Below, piece after piece: positions 22,365 through 33,391 of a stretch of DNA of 64,000 nucleotides. The notes beneath the pieces are model-generated. The model worked only from the letters and a program-made list of their open reading frames with translations, ran no database searches and was not told the DNA's origin. The DNA comes from Rhexocercosporidium sp. MPI-PUGE-AT-0058 (Eukaryota > Ascomycota > Leotiomycetes > Helotiales). The first letter of the stretch is position 1. Each line of letters opens with the position of its first letter. The stretch spans positions 3,224,001 to 3,288,000 of the forward strand of contig JAGTJL010000002.1 in NCBI GenBank assembly GCA_020746875.1. Reading direction: 5' to 3'. Position numbers and translations under genes: made by a program.

Positions 22365-23591
22365 ATGACGACCACAACATATCCCCAATTCGATGGCAAT
22401 ACCGAAGCCCTTGAGGTCGCCAAGGCATTCGCTGACTCTGTTCGTGGAAAGAATATCCTAGTCACAGGTGTCAATCGTGGTGGTATTGGATTCACGACTG
22501 CAGAAGCATTCGTAAGTTTTGATTTAAATATAACCAACAATTCCAGACGCTGCTTCTGATACGTCAGTACAAAAGGCTTCTCAGGCTCCAGCAAACCTCA
22601 TCCTCGCCGGCCGCAGCCAAGCTAAACTCAACGAGAGTATCGACGCACTCCGAGCCAAATACGCAGATGTATCCTATCGCCCTCTTATTGTCGACCTTTC
22701 CAGCCAGAAAGCCGTCCGAGCAGCTGCCTCCGAGCTCCTATCATGGGCAGAAGTGCCTACCCTCGACATCATCGTGAACAGCGCAGGCATAATGTGCATC
22801 CCCGAGCGAACCCTGACTGAAGACGGTATCGAGATACACTTCGCTACAAACCACATCGGCCACTTCCTATTCACTTCATTGATCATGCCGAAACTCATCA
22901 AAGCTTCGGAGACTAGTCCTACGAAAGGTGCTACACGAGTGATCAATGTCTCGAGCGGTTCGCCTGCTTGGACGAGAATGAGATGGAGCGATACCAATTT
23001 TGACAAGAAGAATAAGGATATTCCCGAGGATGAGAGGCCAGTATATCAGGTGCTACAGATGTCAGTCCGCAGTTCTTCTTCCCGCGCCTTGGAAATTCAA
23101 GAAGCCATGAACAATGACTGACGCAGCATCCCAACAGGTGGGGATATACTGGTGATCTAGATGAGAAGTCCTACCTCCCACTAGAAGGCTACAACCAAAG
23201 CAAAACAGCTAACCTCCTCTTCACCATTGCCCTAACCTCCAAACTCTACTCCGAGCACGGGATCCTCAGCATCGCTGTACAACCCGGCATCATCGCCACC
23301 GAGCTCGGCAGGAGCTTCGACCAAGATACGCGGAGCGCTGTCCAAGGCTTCCTGGACAGCGGTGTAGCTTCCTTCAAGACAGCGGGAGCGGGCGCTGCTA
23401 CTAGTCTGGTTGCTGCGCTGGATCCGAAGCTGGGACCGGGTGAGATGAGGAATGAGAAGGAAAATTATGGGGCGTATCTTGTGGATTGCCAGATTAGCGA
23501 GGCGGCGTTGCCGAGTGCGGTTTCTTTTGCTGAGGCAGAGAGGTTGTGGAAGCTTTCAGAAAGGTTGGTCAAGGAGAATTTTGCGTGGTAG
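22365..23591 (+). CDS. Short-chain dehydrogenase/reductase, retinol-dehydrogenase/WWOX-like
   Basis: Exons 22365-22511, 22576-23060 and 23138-23591 give 361 residues. Seen: NILVTGVNRGGIGFTTAEAF (cofactor-binding glycine motif, with an extra residue compared with TGxxxGIG), LILAGRSQAKL (Arg suggests NADP preference; inference), VDLSSQ, VNSAGIM (the NAG position), VINVSSGS (Ser), and YNQSKTANLLF (YxxxK, catalytic Tyr and Lys). The C-terminal region VQPGIIATELGRS closes the substrate site. Longer than classical SDRs, typical of the fungal retinol-dehydrogenase-like group that accepts varied ketones. No signal peptide. It sits head to head with the broken regulator remnant, so it may once have been its target (inference). 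Intron 2 uses a gtcagt donor; the other borders are unambiguous by frame. Confidence 0.9.
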
Positions 23592-23887
23592 TTATGGGAA
23601 GGACATGCGGGTTCTGCTGTTGATTGTTTTGCGACTTAAGGAGAATACTCTCTTGCGGATCTGGTGTTGTTAGCAATTCCACGTCTCTGAGCAAACCTGT
23701 ACGCATTTTTGGAAGACTCCTTCATTAGCGCTTCAAATCGAATGATATGTATGTCATGATCAGGTCACCATTGAATGCCACCGCACTTGTTGTGGTCTGT
23801 TATTAACATTGGGATATTGCAATATATACATGATCGTTAAATAAAATTCGTAAAGTAGCCCATACATCCGGCGCAATTGTCTTACAT

Positions 23888-25653
23888 TTAGGCAAGGGGG
23901 TTGAGGACGACGGGATACTTCGGCATATACTTATTGTATAACTAAGCATAGTCAGCATAAACTTTCCTCAAGTTCACAGCGTCATAATCTGGAGGGTACC
24001 TACCGATTGGCAAACACCGTTAAAATCCCCAGTGTTAGCTTGAACCATTTGCAACTCGTTGCCAGGGACACCCAATTTAATGGTATCGGCTCTGCCTCTG
24101 AGACTTTTCACAGCATTCCATCCAGGTCCAGCGGACGGGTTCTTGATCCACTTAACGAACCAGGCATGGGTATAATCAGCCAATGCTTGTTGCGCAGCAG
24201 TGACACCACTCAAAGCACTAAAACATTCGTTTCCTCCCATGAAGAATGGGATCTCAGTCCCGTGGGTAGGAGCGGTACCTGGGACACCGACAACGTTGTC
24301 GTAAGCTCCAAACCAGCGGTAAGACCAAGATTTCTGAGCAGCTGAACGGACATCGAGAAGCCAGTCTACGGGGCAGTTGAAGCGAGCATCGCCGTATTGA
24401 GTACCGCTTTCAAGGGAGACGGATGCGAACGCAGACTCGTTGTAAGCGGCGATGAGCTTGTCCGCCGGGATGTGTCCAACGTCCGCGTCGAACGTTTGAA
24501 CCCAAGATGCAAAATTTGTGTTTTCGCCACCATACACGAGTGCAAAAATGGTTCCTTCACCAGCGGAGTTTCCAGTCAAAAGAGGGACGTGGGAAGGATA
24601 ATTACCGGATGCGAAACGCTTCTGGAGGTCAGCGTTGGAGAACCGAGTCACGCCATCAACAACTGGAGTGAACCATGTGTTAACGGAAGAGTTAAAAGTT
24701 GCAGTTTCAAGTTCGTAGATAGATTTGCCGCGAAGGCAATCAAGTTGTCCTTTGCCAGTGGGGCAGCCAACTTCTCCGGCAATGACATCGAGTCCGACAT
24801 TTGTAGGAGCATATCCTGGGCCGGACGCAGAGTTGGCGCTCATCTCGAGGGCACCGACGAGCCAAGTCTTGGGGTGATTCCAGAGGTAATGGTCGACTTG
24901 GACACCACCCGATGAGTGACCTCCAAGGACGATATGTTTGGGGTTTCCTCCAAATGCGGCAATATTGTCGTGGATCCACTCCATTGCCTTCTCGACATCC
25001 AAAATGCCAAAGTTTTGAGTCGTTCCAGACAGCTCGGCGGAGTTGGGTGACGCGAAGATGCTTTCACGATGGTTGAAAGAGACCATAATGACACCGTTCT
25101 TGGCAAAGTTGTTGCCCTGCAATTGAGTGTTGCTGCTTGATCCAGTGACCATGGCACCACCATAGATGTAAACAAAAACCTAGCTTCTGTTAATGGGCGA
25201 CTCTAGTATTTGAATGTCCATTTCTTACTGGAAGGTTTTTACCCGTCGCCGGAGCCCAGATGTTGAGATTCAAGCAGTCTTCGCCTTGCTGGCTGTATGG
25301 TGTGTTGGAAATCGCCTGGGCACATGTCTGGCCATATGACGAGGCATTCAAGACACCAAATGATGGGGGATTTTGCGGCGCACGCCATCTGATGAGTTTA
25401 GTAAACTGGTCGCCATGTTATTGATGGCCATGAGTTACCTGTTATTCCCAGCAGTTGTTGCTGCGTAAGGGATTCCGAGGAAAACCGAGTTGCCATTAGC
25501 ATCGGTGAAGCCATTGACAGTTCCTTGTGCTGTGCAAGCTTTGGGACCAGACATTTTTGGCTCACAGGTGCTGCGCACAGGTGTTCCAGCTACTAGGCGA
25601 GTAAACGCTAGAGCTATGCAAATGCTCTGCCCGAAGATGACAGAGGAGAACAT
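23888..25653 (-). CDS. Secreted type-B carboxylesterase/lipase
   Basis: Exons 25653-25439, 25388-25229, 25179-24004 and a short last exon 23941-23888 give 534 residues, normal for the family. Seen: a signal peptide (MFSSVIFGQSICIALAFTRL), FLGIPYA, WRAPQNP, the EDCLNLNIWAP block with its conserved Cys, VFVYIYGGAMVTGS (oxyanion hole), the nucleophile elbow LGGHSSGG (GHSSG rather than the commoner GESAG), the acidic residue in GNSAGEGTIF, and the His in APTHGTEIPFF. The final exon adds LYNKYMPKYPVVLNPLA, typical of the C-terminus. Role: hydrolysis of carboxylic esters outside the cell; exact substrate (lipid, feruloyl or synthetic ester) unclear. The His before the nucleophile, in place of Glu, marks a distinct subgroup. 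A spliced last exon was chosen over read-through because it restores the family C-terminus. Confidence 0.92.
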
Positions 25654-27627
25654 GACGGCGGAGGTGTTGAAGAATTGTCAAGTAATTGAAGACAAACTTG
25701 CGCGAAGGAAAAAAGACTACATCCTGCTTCTCCCGCCATATTATATATTCGACTGGTGGATTGGACGCCCAGTAAGCATTAAGAGCAAAGATTGCATCGC
25801 AGGCGTCGTCAAAATGCGGAATGGTAAGCTGGTGGAGCCAATCTTGAATCATGATCCCTGTTCATCGGCATACACGTGGAAAGAAACCACACATGGCGAC
25901 ATGGTTCGCATCGTATTTCGGAGGAAAATTGTAGCAAAGGTACTTCTGTACTTGATCCAGCTCGATATCCGTAGAGATTCAATAGTTGTGGAGGCGATGC
26001 GGCCCCAAAAAAAACGCAATATTGACCTGTTTGCTCCGCATGTAACGAAGCAGGCAAACTCCATCGATGACTTGCACTAACTATGCACGAAGGTTGAGTG
26101 GTCTTGAGATTAAAGTGGATCTGAAGATGGCGCAAATAATCAAACCGGGGAGATAAGTACACACGACAGGGGATTGGATTGTTCTGCAAGTGTTCTTTGG
26201 GAATTTGGCTGGCTTCTGTGCATGCTCAAGCACGAACAATGTTCTCCACAAGCCCTCGAGGAACTTGCGGGATATCATCGGGTAACACTGTGCTCCAAGC
26301 GAGGCACAGCCCGGATGCCGATGCTTGGAATGGACTACCGGGTCAGGGGCAATTTGTTGATAGGGTTTGGGAAGATGCTTTCGCGAGTCACGTTGGCAAT
26401 TATCTGTTCCCGCTTCCCAGGGTGATAAGATCCAACGTACAGTAGACTGAAGGTACACATACACATGGCAGCCCACCAATTGCACAAATGAGCTGTTTAT
26501 CTTGTTGTAAATCGCCATTGTTGTTCTTTCAAGGCTGATGAAGAGACGTAACCATGTGACGAGCGAGAGGCGAACTGCGAGTCAGTAGAAAGGGGCAAAA
26601 GCACGTGTCTCGCTTCTTGAAGTTTAGCCTTGCTCGCCAAACATCCATCGTAAAACTCAAACTCGAAGATGGGTCTTCTTTTCTTCATTATGGATCCTGC
26701 TTCTAGAATCGGCGGAGGGTTCAGGAGCAGGTCAGGGACGACTTGGCCAATCCACTGCATGAGCATTTCTTGTCCAATTGCGACTACGGTAGTTGTCAAG
26801 CTGCACCATGAGCTGAAGCTCGAGAACTTATGCCAGACGGATAGCACCAGAACCGGACAGCTGGATTCTTGCGAGTCGCGTAGGTAAGAAACAACTCTCA
26901 GTTTTTTTGGGATATGCGGCTTGTCGCTGAAAGGCACGCCACAAGCGGAAGCTGGGTACATCCGCTGAGCCGTTGATAAGATGCAACTTGCCGATCTCTT
27001 GTGTTGAAATCAAAAGATGATTCGCAGACGTTCCCTTTTTGTCTCCGCTTTCTCTTGCGATGCTTGCTCTCTTACGTTTCCTAGCGCAGGGTTTTCCTAG
27101 ATTATTGTTCATGCTGTTCAAGGACCCAAAGGTCAACTGGTGGGTTCAGCCTGTCCCTGATCTAAACTTGTTGATGATCTTTGCCAGTTGTGTTTGTTTA
27201 CGCGAGCTATCCTTGCTTTTCGCCAGATCTAGCATGGGTGTGCTCGATCTTACTCGTGGGGATGACGGTTGTCAACCCAGAATTCAGAAAAGTCGCTCTC
27301 AGACCCCCTTTCAGAAGCGTTCCAGAGTTGTGTAAACTTGGTCATACCTCTTGAGGTTCTCGGTTTGACGAACTGGTGGTGCGCTTCGATCGTACGAGGA
27401 AAGTCTGAAGAGCAATCCCGACGCCGATCTACTACCTTCCCTCGGCATATCCATCTCAACTGCAGACCTGACATTGAACCCCTATTGGCGTATGTCTGGT
27501 GGAAATTCGGCGACTTCTTATATGGTTGCACAATCCCTCTTGAGTGACGATCCGCCGAAATCCACCCTTTACTTTCAACCTTACGCCATCCAGATAAACT
27601 CCACGTCCACAAGCACTGATCGTCACG
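25654..27627. other. Intergenic, no gene recognised
   Basis: About 2 kb. The longest ORF, 25490-26080 on the plus strand (196 codons), starts inside and antisense to the esterase first exon and shows no family features. Other ORFs (26081-26518, 26497-26961 minus; 27039-27335 plus) are short and overlapping. No repeats seen. Confidence 0.45.
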
Positions 27628-29175
27628 ATGGCCGCACTGGGGCTCGGACAAGTAGTGAGTTTCGTAGAAGACTGATATGGGGAACCCAATGCTGATGTAC
27701 TCTACTGTAGGTGTCTTGGTACATCTGTACCATCGTCGCTGTCGCTTTCCTCGGAGCCAGACTGGTGGTCAAATGGCTGAGGTTCAAATCCTTCTCTCTT
27801 GATGATGGATTTTTGGTCCTGGCTGGAGGATGTCTTATTGCGGATCTTGTCATACAGCAGCATATGTGGAACTTGGGTAAGAACTGACCCTCAATGGCTG
27901 CCATACGCGTACTGAATCTTGTACAGGAATGGCAAACATACCGACTGCAACTCGGAGTGAATTTGTAGGTATTATGCAAGTAAGTCGACAAACAACCGGT
28001 CTCTCTAACTTCCCAACTGACAGCACTGCTAGATGATCATACCAGGTTCGATAGCATATGTTACGTCTCTTTGGGCTATCAAAATTGCGCTTGTAAGCGA
28101 TGCTGCTGCCCTTCCATAGAGACCAACCTCGCTGCTAATGCAAAAATACTCAGGTAATATTTTACAAAAGGATTGCAGCCAGAACCAGGCTACAAACAGT
28201 ATACAACGTTGTCCTTGGTGTTCTGGTGGTCACTTGGGCTGTTATTTTCTTCGACATCATATTTCAATGTTATCCTATTGAGCGGAAATGGACAACAGAT
28301 CCAGAACGTAAGCCGAGAAAAAGCCACGTTCGTGGTTGTGCTAATATCGAGCAGAGCAGTGTTCTCAGAAAGCATCAAATATCAACTTCTACATTACAAT
28401 TCTTGGTTAGTCCGCACCCCTTTTTCCTGTTCCACATGCTAACAATTCGTAGCAAACATCTTTTCTGATGTCGTCAGTGCGTAATACGCTTTAACTATAA
28501 AGTATGTTTTCAGCTAATCCTTTTCTAGTTATCGCTCTCCCAATTTCTATGGTTGCCAAACTTCAAATGCCATTGAAACAGAAACTCGGTGTCGGTGCCA
28601 TGTTTGCTCTTGGATTCTTTGTTGTCATTGCCAGCAGTAGGTTTTACTCTTGACCGTTTACCTCATCAATATTGACTAAAGCCTAGTTATCAGAGCTTAT
28701 TACTCGAGTAAGAACGAGACTATGTTAACTTGCACCGTGTCAATGGTCGAAACTGCAGTAGCCATCATTGCAACTTGCTTACCAGGTGCGTTCCACAAGC
28801 GGTCCTTCCATCCCCCGAAAATTGCAAAGAACTAACCAGCCCATTTCCACAGCCCTCCGCACACTCATCATCGGCCAAATCTCCCGCGTCGGCACATCGT
28901 CCGGCCCCCACTACGAACTCAGCTCCTCGCGCCACACACGAGTGCAAGCAAGTGTTGCAGCTACCTCGCGCCACGACAACTATCTCAACAGCGGACACAA
29001 CACGAGTAAACATCTCAACGACAGCGAGGACGAACTTGTGAAGGACATCGAGAGGGCTGGAGGTAACAGCTACATGAATGACGGAACTGGTCCAGCGGGG
29101 AAGAATGCCATTGCTGTTACGACGGAGTTTCAGGTACATGAGGAGAAGGGGAATAGGAATGTGGTCAATTTCTAA
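27628..29175 (+). CDS. PTH11-like integral membrane protein (fungal rhodopsin-like domain)
   Basis: Ten exons keep one frame: 27628-27654, 27711-27876, 27927-27979, 28033-28092, 28154-28307, 28355-28405, 28453-28476, 28529-28636, 28687-28785 and 28853-29175, giving about 354 residues. Seen: several hydrophobic helices (VSWYICTIVAVAFLGARLVV, FLVLAGGCLIADLVI, GSIAYVTSLWAIKIALV, VVLGVLVVTWAVIFFDIIF, VIIALPISMVAKLQ, GAMFALGFFVVIAS, MVETAVAIIATCLP). They come in the order of the fungal rhodopsin-fold family, including the KIALV then FYKRI block, the NIFSDV motif and the ALRTLI end of helix 7. Hydrophilic cytosolic tail of about 100 residues. Family knowledge: the group includes PTH11, a surface-sensing receptor in Magnaporthe, but most members are uncharacterised. 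The short first exon and missing extracellular N-terminus suggest that the true start might lie in an unseen upstream exon. Very small exons (24-60 nt) are typical. Confidence 0.85.
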
Positions 29176-30530
29176 TGGGCTGATATAACGATCGTTTGGT
29201 ATGTGGATTGAATTGATTCATGAAAGGATTTTGGGTGGTTTTCCTTGGTGGAAAAGGCTGGGGAAGGGGAGCTTAAAATCTGATGTGTTACGATTAATGT
29301 ATAAGCTAGGGATGAAAGCGATGTCCAAGCGACGCTCCGGTCTGTGTGTTTCATGGCGGTGGTCTAGCAACGGCTGGATAGTCTTGACGCTTAGAGTTAG
29401 AGAGTATCACAGCACTTTTGGACAAGCCAGATCTTACCCAAATTTTACAGACCTTTTAACGACTTGCTCCGCGAAGAGTGAAAAGAGATCTAGGTTTTGC
29501 TGTACGAGTTGACCGGCCGAGGGGTGGACCTTGTCAAGACTGGTTTTGTAGATAAAGTCATCATTCTTCAGTAATCGATGAATAGCATCTCGATGAGCTC
29601 CATCCATTCAAAAATACGAAACTCAACAACGGCTGGATAAAAATATTCGCGCTCTACTTCTACGAACACAAAATCCCAACCCCCACTCAGGCAAAAACGC
29701 AAACCCCACCTTCCTCACCCACATCTCCACCCTCTCGCCACTAACCAGAACCCCTCCTTCCCCTTTCATTCCACCCATTGAAAATTGCCTCCCCCGTCCT
29801 TTTTTCGTTTCACGCCTCCAAGAAACCGTCTGCCCGTCACCCATATCCAGTTAAATAAATGCAAATGGATAACCGGCGTCCTCAAAAATGCAGATGAAGC
29901 GGAAGTACCTGGATAGTGGTGTATTAGAGGGAGTTTGCTGTGACAAATGACAGCTTTCTTTGAGGAATTTTGGTCGAGTAGTAACACTTGGACTTGTGGG
30001 GTCTTTGGTGTGATAACTATAGAATAGATGATGTCCAAATATTGCAGGTGAGAGACACCGAAGTCCTTTTGTTGACTTTCGCTTAAAGAGTGGTTGACTT
30101 CTGTCCCTCATTCCTGCCGCAAACATCTCGCAAACTAAGTCTACTGAACCAGATGTACTAGCAGACTCTTCTCTATGCAATTGTTCTTTGAAGTACGTCA
30201 AGGAGAAAAACATTTTGTTATCTTTCTTAGGGTACCGAAACGAGGGTTAAAAAATGCCCTGGAATATTGTTTGCTTAACAGGGTGAGAGAGTACGAAAGT
30301 TCGGAGTACGCAGTTTGGCAATTACTAGCTGAAATCCAAAGACTTGTGACAAACAAATATAATAAAATGCGAGTTTCCTAGGGGGTTTGTGAATTGCTAT
30401 TTGACAACGAGAAACTCCATACCTCGACAGTAGCAAAGCCGCCATTCCTTGAAATACTGTCTGGGAGCGACATCTAAATCACCAGTCTGACTTCTTTTTC
30501 ACGTCCTAGCGAAAATACATTACCTTTATC
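29176..30530. other. Intergenic, no gene recognised
   Basis: About 1.35 kb with short overlapping ORFs on both strands (for example 29201-29512, 29851-30213). None has a domain or a splice partner. No repeats or RNA genes seen. Confidence 0.45.
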
Positions 30531-31320
30531 ATGACTTCATTTACTGGCTCTCGCGCCAATGTCCCCTCACCAGAGATAATAGCTATCTACGACATAATCT
30601 GGCACGCTTCCACCTACCCCACAACCCCCCTCTTCATCCAAACCACCTACACTGGCTCACGGATCCTTTTCAGGAAAGAACTTATCCCAACGCATTCTCC
30701 ATCCGTTGCTCGGTATGAATACAAAGCTGTACTGAAGTTTGAACAGTGGGAGGCTATCTATGGTGCAGTACATATTCATCCCCCTCCCCTCTGCGGCGAG
30801 ATAGTGGCATGGTGGTATTGATGTCTTGAGAGGATTTGCCGATATGAGGACAGAAAATGGCTAATAAGAAGTTTGTGCAGATTGTGGTGAAACCCTCTTC
30901 CGAAATTTCGACCTCCACTCCCTCCCTCTACCATCAACAAATTACCTTCCTCCCCCTCCCCAACCGTCACCAAACTACATCCCCATCTCCCTCCCCAACC
31001 TAATCCTCAACCACAAGCCCAACGGAACCCACCCCGGCCCCCTCTCACTCGCCTTCACCAACGATAAAGACGATGACGGCTACCCATTCCTACATTTCCA
31101 GATCCAAGCTTCGACAGAGATACTGGATGAGGAAGGGCGGAGATTGGAGATGTGTGCGGTGGGATGGGCGAAGAGGAGGGAGTTTGATGACGAGGTCCCT
31201 GGTATTGATACGTGTTTGAGTGCTGGTGAGAGGGAGAGGCTTGGGAGGAGGGTGGAGGTGGATATGGATGGATTGGAGAGGGAGGGGGATGGTTTGGAGG
31301 AGGGCGAGGTTAGGGAGTGA
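30531..31320 (+). CDS. Hypothetical protein, about 223 residues, two exons
   Basis: Exon 1 30531-30762 and exon 2 30881-31320 join in frame over a gtgcag...gtgcag intron, so that AIY is followed by DCGETLFRNFDLHSL. Exon 2 has no internal ATG, which is why it is easily missed, yet it is open for 146 codons and ends with an acidic tail (GLEEGEVRE, stop TGA). I do not recognise the family. Seen: no signal peptide, no clear membrane helix; an alternating hydrophobic pattern in IPISLPNLILN and FLHFQIQASTEIL suggests a mixed beta fold; Pro-rich linker (LPPPPQPSP). The second half has many charged residues. Likely an orphan or poorly characterised cytosolic protein. The in-frame join across the intron is the main support for its reality. 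Confidence 0.65.
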
Positions 31321-31690
31321 TATTGGATTTGTGATTGGCCAGCGAGAAAGCGGGGGGGAATGAGAGAGGAGAAATGGAAAGATGATAGGAACTAAAATTT
31401 AATCTCTATCTTTGGAAACAATGGTCTGCCACTTTAGGGCGGCACTCGCTTTCTCCATTCATCGACTATGCCGACTCTTTCTCCAGTGCCACTCGCATGT
31501 ACTGTGTGATGTGTAAATGCCAAAAAAAAGCACAAAAAAAACCCCCCCAAAAAATAACGCTACATTCACAATTTCGTTTGAGAATGTTGAACCGGTCGTA
31601 ATAATCATAATGCGTCAAACATGCTGCATCAATTCCCCATCTCGGCTTGTATCCTCATCGAGTAAATCTCAACCCCGGATTCGGTGTCTG
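31321..31690. other. Intergenic between convergent genes
   Basis: About 370 bases, with short A and C homopolymer runs near 31525-31555. Nothing coding seen. Confidence 0.5.
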
Positions 31691-32726
31691 TCATTGAGCC
31701 TTGGCAGTGAGATATTTCTTCATCCGGTCGCTCTGTACCATAGCTCGTATCAACTCAATCGTAATCTCGATACCGTTCTCCACAGCGACGGCATCCGCAT
31801 TGACCGGTACGTGTAAGAAGACTACTCTTCGATCCTCTTCCTTCTTCGTGAGATACGCCATGCTGGAGAAGTAAATAAAGTCGCACAAGTAACGTCCAGC
31901 ATCCTCGGAGACTCTCACATCCTTGCCCTACATCCAGTCAGCACTTTACTTAATCACAATAGCAAATCCGTGAACGCACAGGCAAAGCAGCCCTCCATCT
32001 CTTCCACACATCATCCACATCAACCACACTCAGCAATTCCTCTGGCATACCATGCCAAATCCACCCCTCACCCTCCACTCTCCTCCTCTCCGCATCCCCC
32101 AGTAATTCGTTATCCACATCCTTCATATTATACCCATCCCTATGGCCCCTCCTCTCCACACTATAGAACTTCCTCCCCGACGCCATTCCAATATGAATTG
32201 CAAAGTCTATCTTCTTCCCCTCCCATAGTGTCGGTACTATTTCCCTCACGGATTTGTATGCGACTTTCACTGGCTCGGGATGAACGAGGATGCGGACTGG
32301 GACAGGGCTTGCGATTGCAGATGCTTCCAAGGGCTGGAATTTCGAGGGTGGGAGGAAGGGAGGGAGACCTTTTGCGATCTCCCAGGAAGGGTTGATGGGG
32401 TTCTGGGCTCGGAATGGCTGTTGAGAAGGGAGGTATTAGCTGATAGCTCTAAGCATGACTCTGCTCCAGCGTATCGACCTGTAGAACAGTGAGAGCATTT
32501 AGAGCTTAGAACCGTATGGCAGTAAGCTGGCAGGCTCTCGCCTCTCGTTTCGTGGAGTTGGTAGAGCTTTGTGCTCGAGTGAAGCTTTGCTGACAGGGTT
32601 TGGAGAGTTATATCCACAAGCACGCGACAATAGCGGGGTAAATCTAGACACACTCACCCCGAAGCCAGTGACCAGCACTGTTATCTCGTCCTTTTGGGGA
32701 ACGGGATCTTCGGCAAGGGAACCCAT
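31691..32726 (-). CDS. Pyroglutamyl-peptidase I-like cysteine peptidase (C15)
   Basis: Exons 32726-32658, 32417-31980 and 31927-31691 give 247 residues, a usual length for fungal members (animal ones are near 210). Role: removes N-terminal pyroglutamate from peptides, cytosolic. Seen: VLVTGFG then PFRAQNPINPSWE across intron 1 (the GFGPF start of the fold), FAIHIGMASGRKFYSVERRG with the catalytic Glu region, AGRYLCDFIYF with the catalytic Cys, and VVFLHVPVNAD with the catalytic His. An inserted stretch between the Glu and Cys blocks (about residues 120-165, including WIWHGMPEELLSVVDVDD) accounts for the extra length. All three introns/exon joins are phase 0, which makes the model firm. Confidence 0.9.
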
Positions 32727-33391
32727 ATTTCCTGGGAATCAAGAAAGGATGTGGATTTTTGTTGTACAATTCGGGAGAGGATCGCAGGTTGGCAAGAGGC
32801 GGTATGAGGATGTGATGGAGGACCGAGCTAAGGCGGGGTTATGTCGGGTAGCACCTGGTGGCACTCATCCGACTGACTCGCTTCCCCTTTTCTCCGAGGC
32901 GAGAACAGCATCAATAATTTTGTAATTCTTGTATGGTACATCGTTCTAATGGAGATCTCAATTATCTCGTACCTGTGTCTATAATTCAGGCTTAATAGGA
33001 GACTGTAACCAATTAGAGAAACTATGGCAGAACTCGTCCAAAAACCCCCTTTGATTTTGGAGCATTTTTTCGACCATTAGCCGGTTTGTTTACTTATGTG
33101 CACTGTGTACAGATGTTGATTTCAGTCTCGCTAAACTCGAGTTCAATATTTTGCAGGAGCCGCTGCCTCCTTGCTCTCTCAGCTCAAGATCTACATTGAG
33201 CTTGAGTCTGCCAAGAGGCACGCCCTTGATGTCAATCAAGCCCCACTTTCAAAGCCAATCAATATCTTGATCTTCCAAGTTACATATACATATGAGACCA
33301 CACTTTTATTACAACAATTTGACTTATATCTCCTACTACGAGAGCAGCAGCAGATGCAATCAAAGAAGACTTTTCGTCCGTTCCTACTATC
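32727..33391. other. Divergent promoter region, peptidase / MFS transporter
   Basis: About 665 bases between head-to-head genes. ORFs here (for example 33171-33506) overlap the transporter start in another frame and are shadows. No repeat seen. Confidence 0.5.

Noticed and set aside
25490..26080. 196-codon plus-strand ORF overlapping the esterase start
   Set aside because: It is antisense to a well-supported signal-peptide exon, shows no family features and has no splice partner. An ORF of this length can arise by chance opposite coding sequence.
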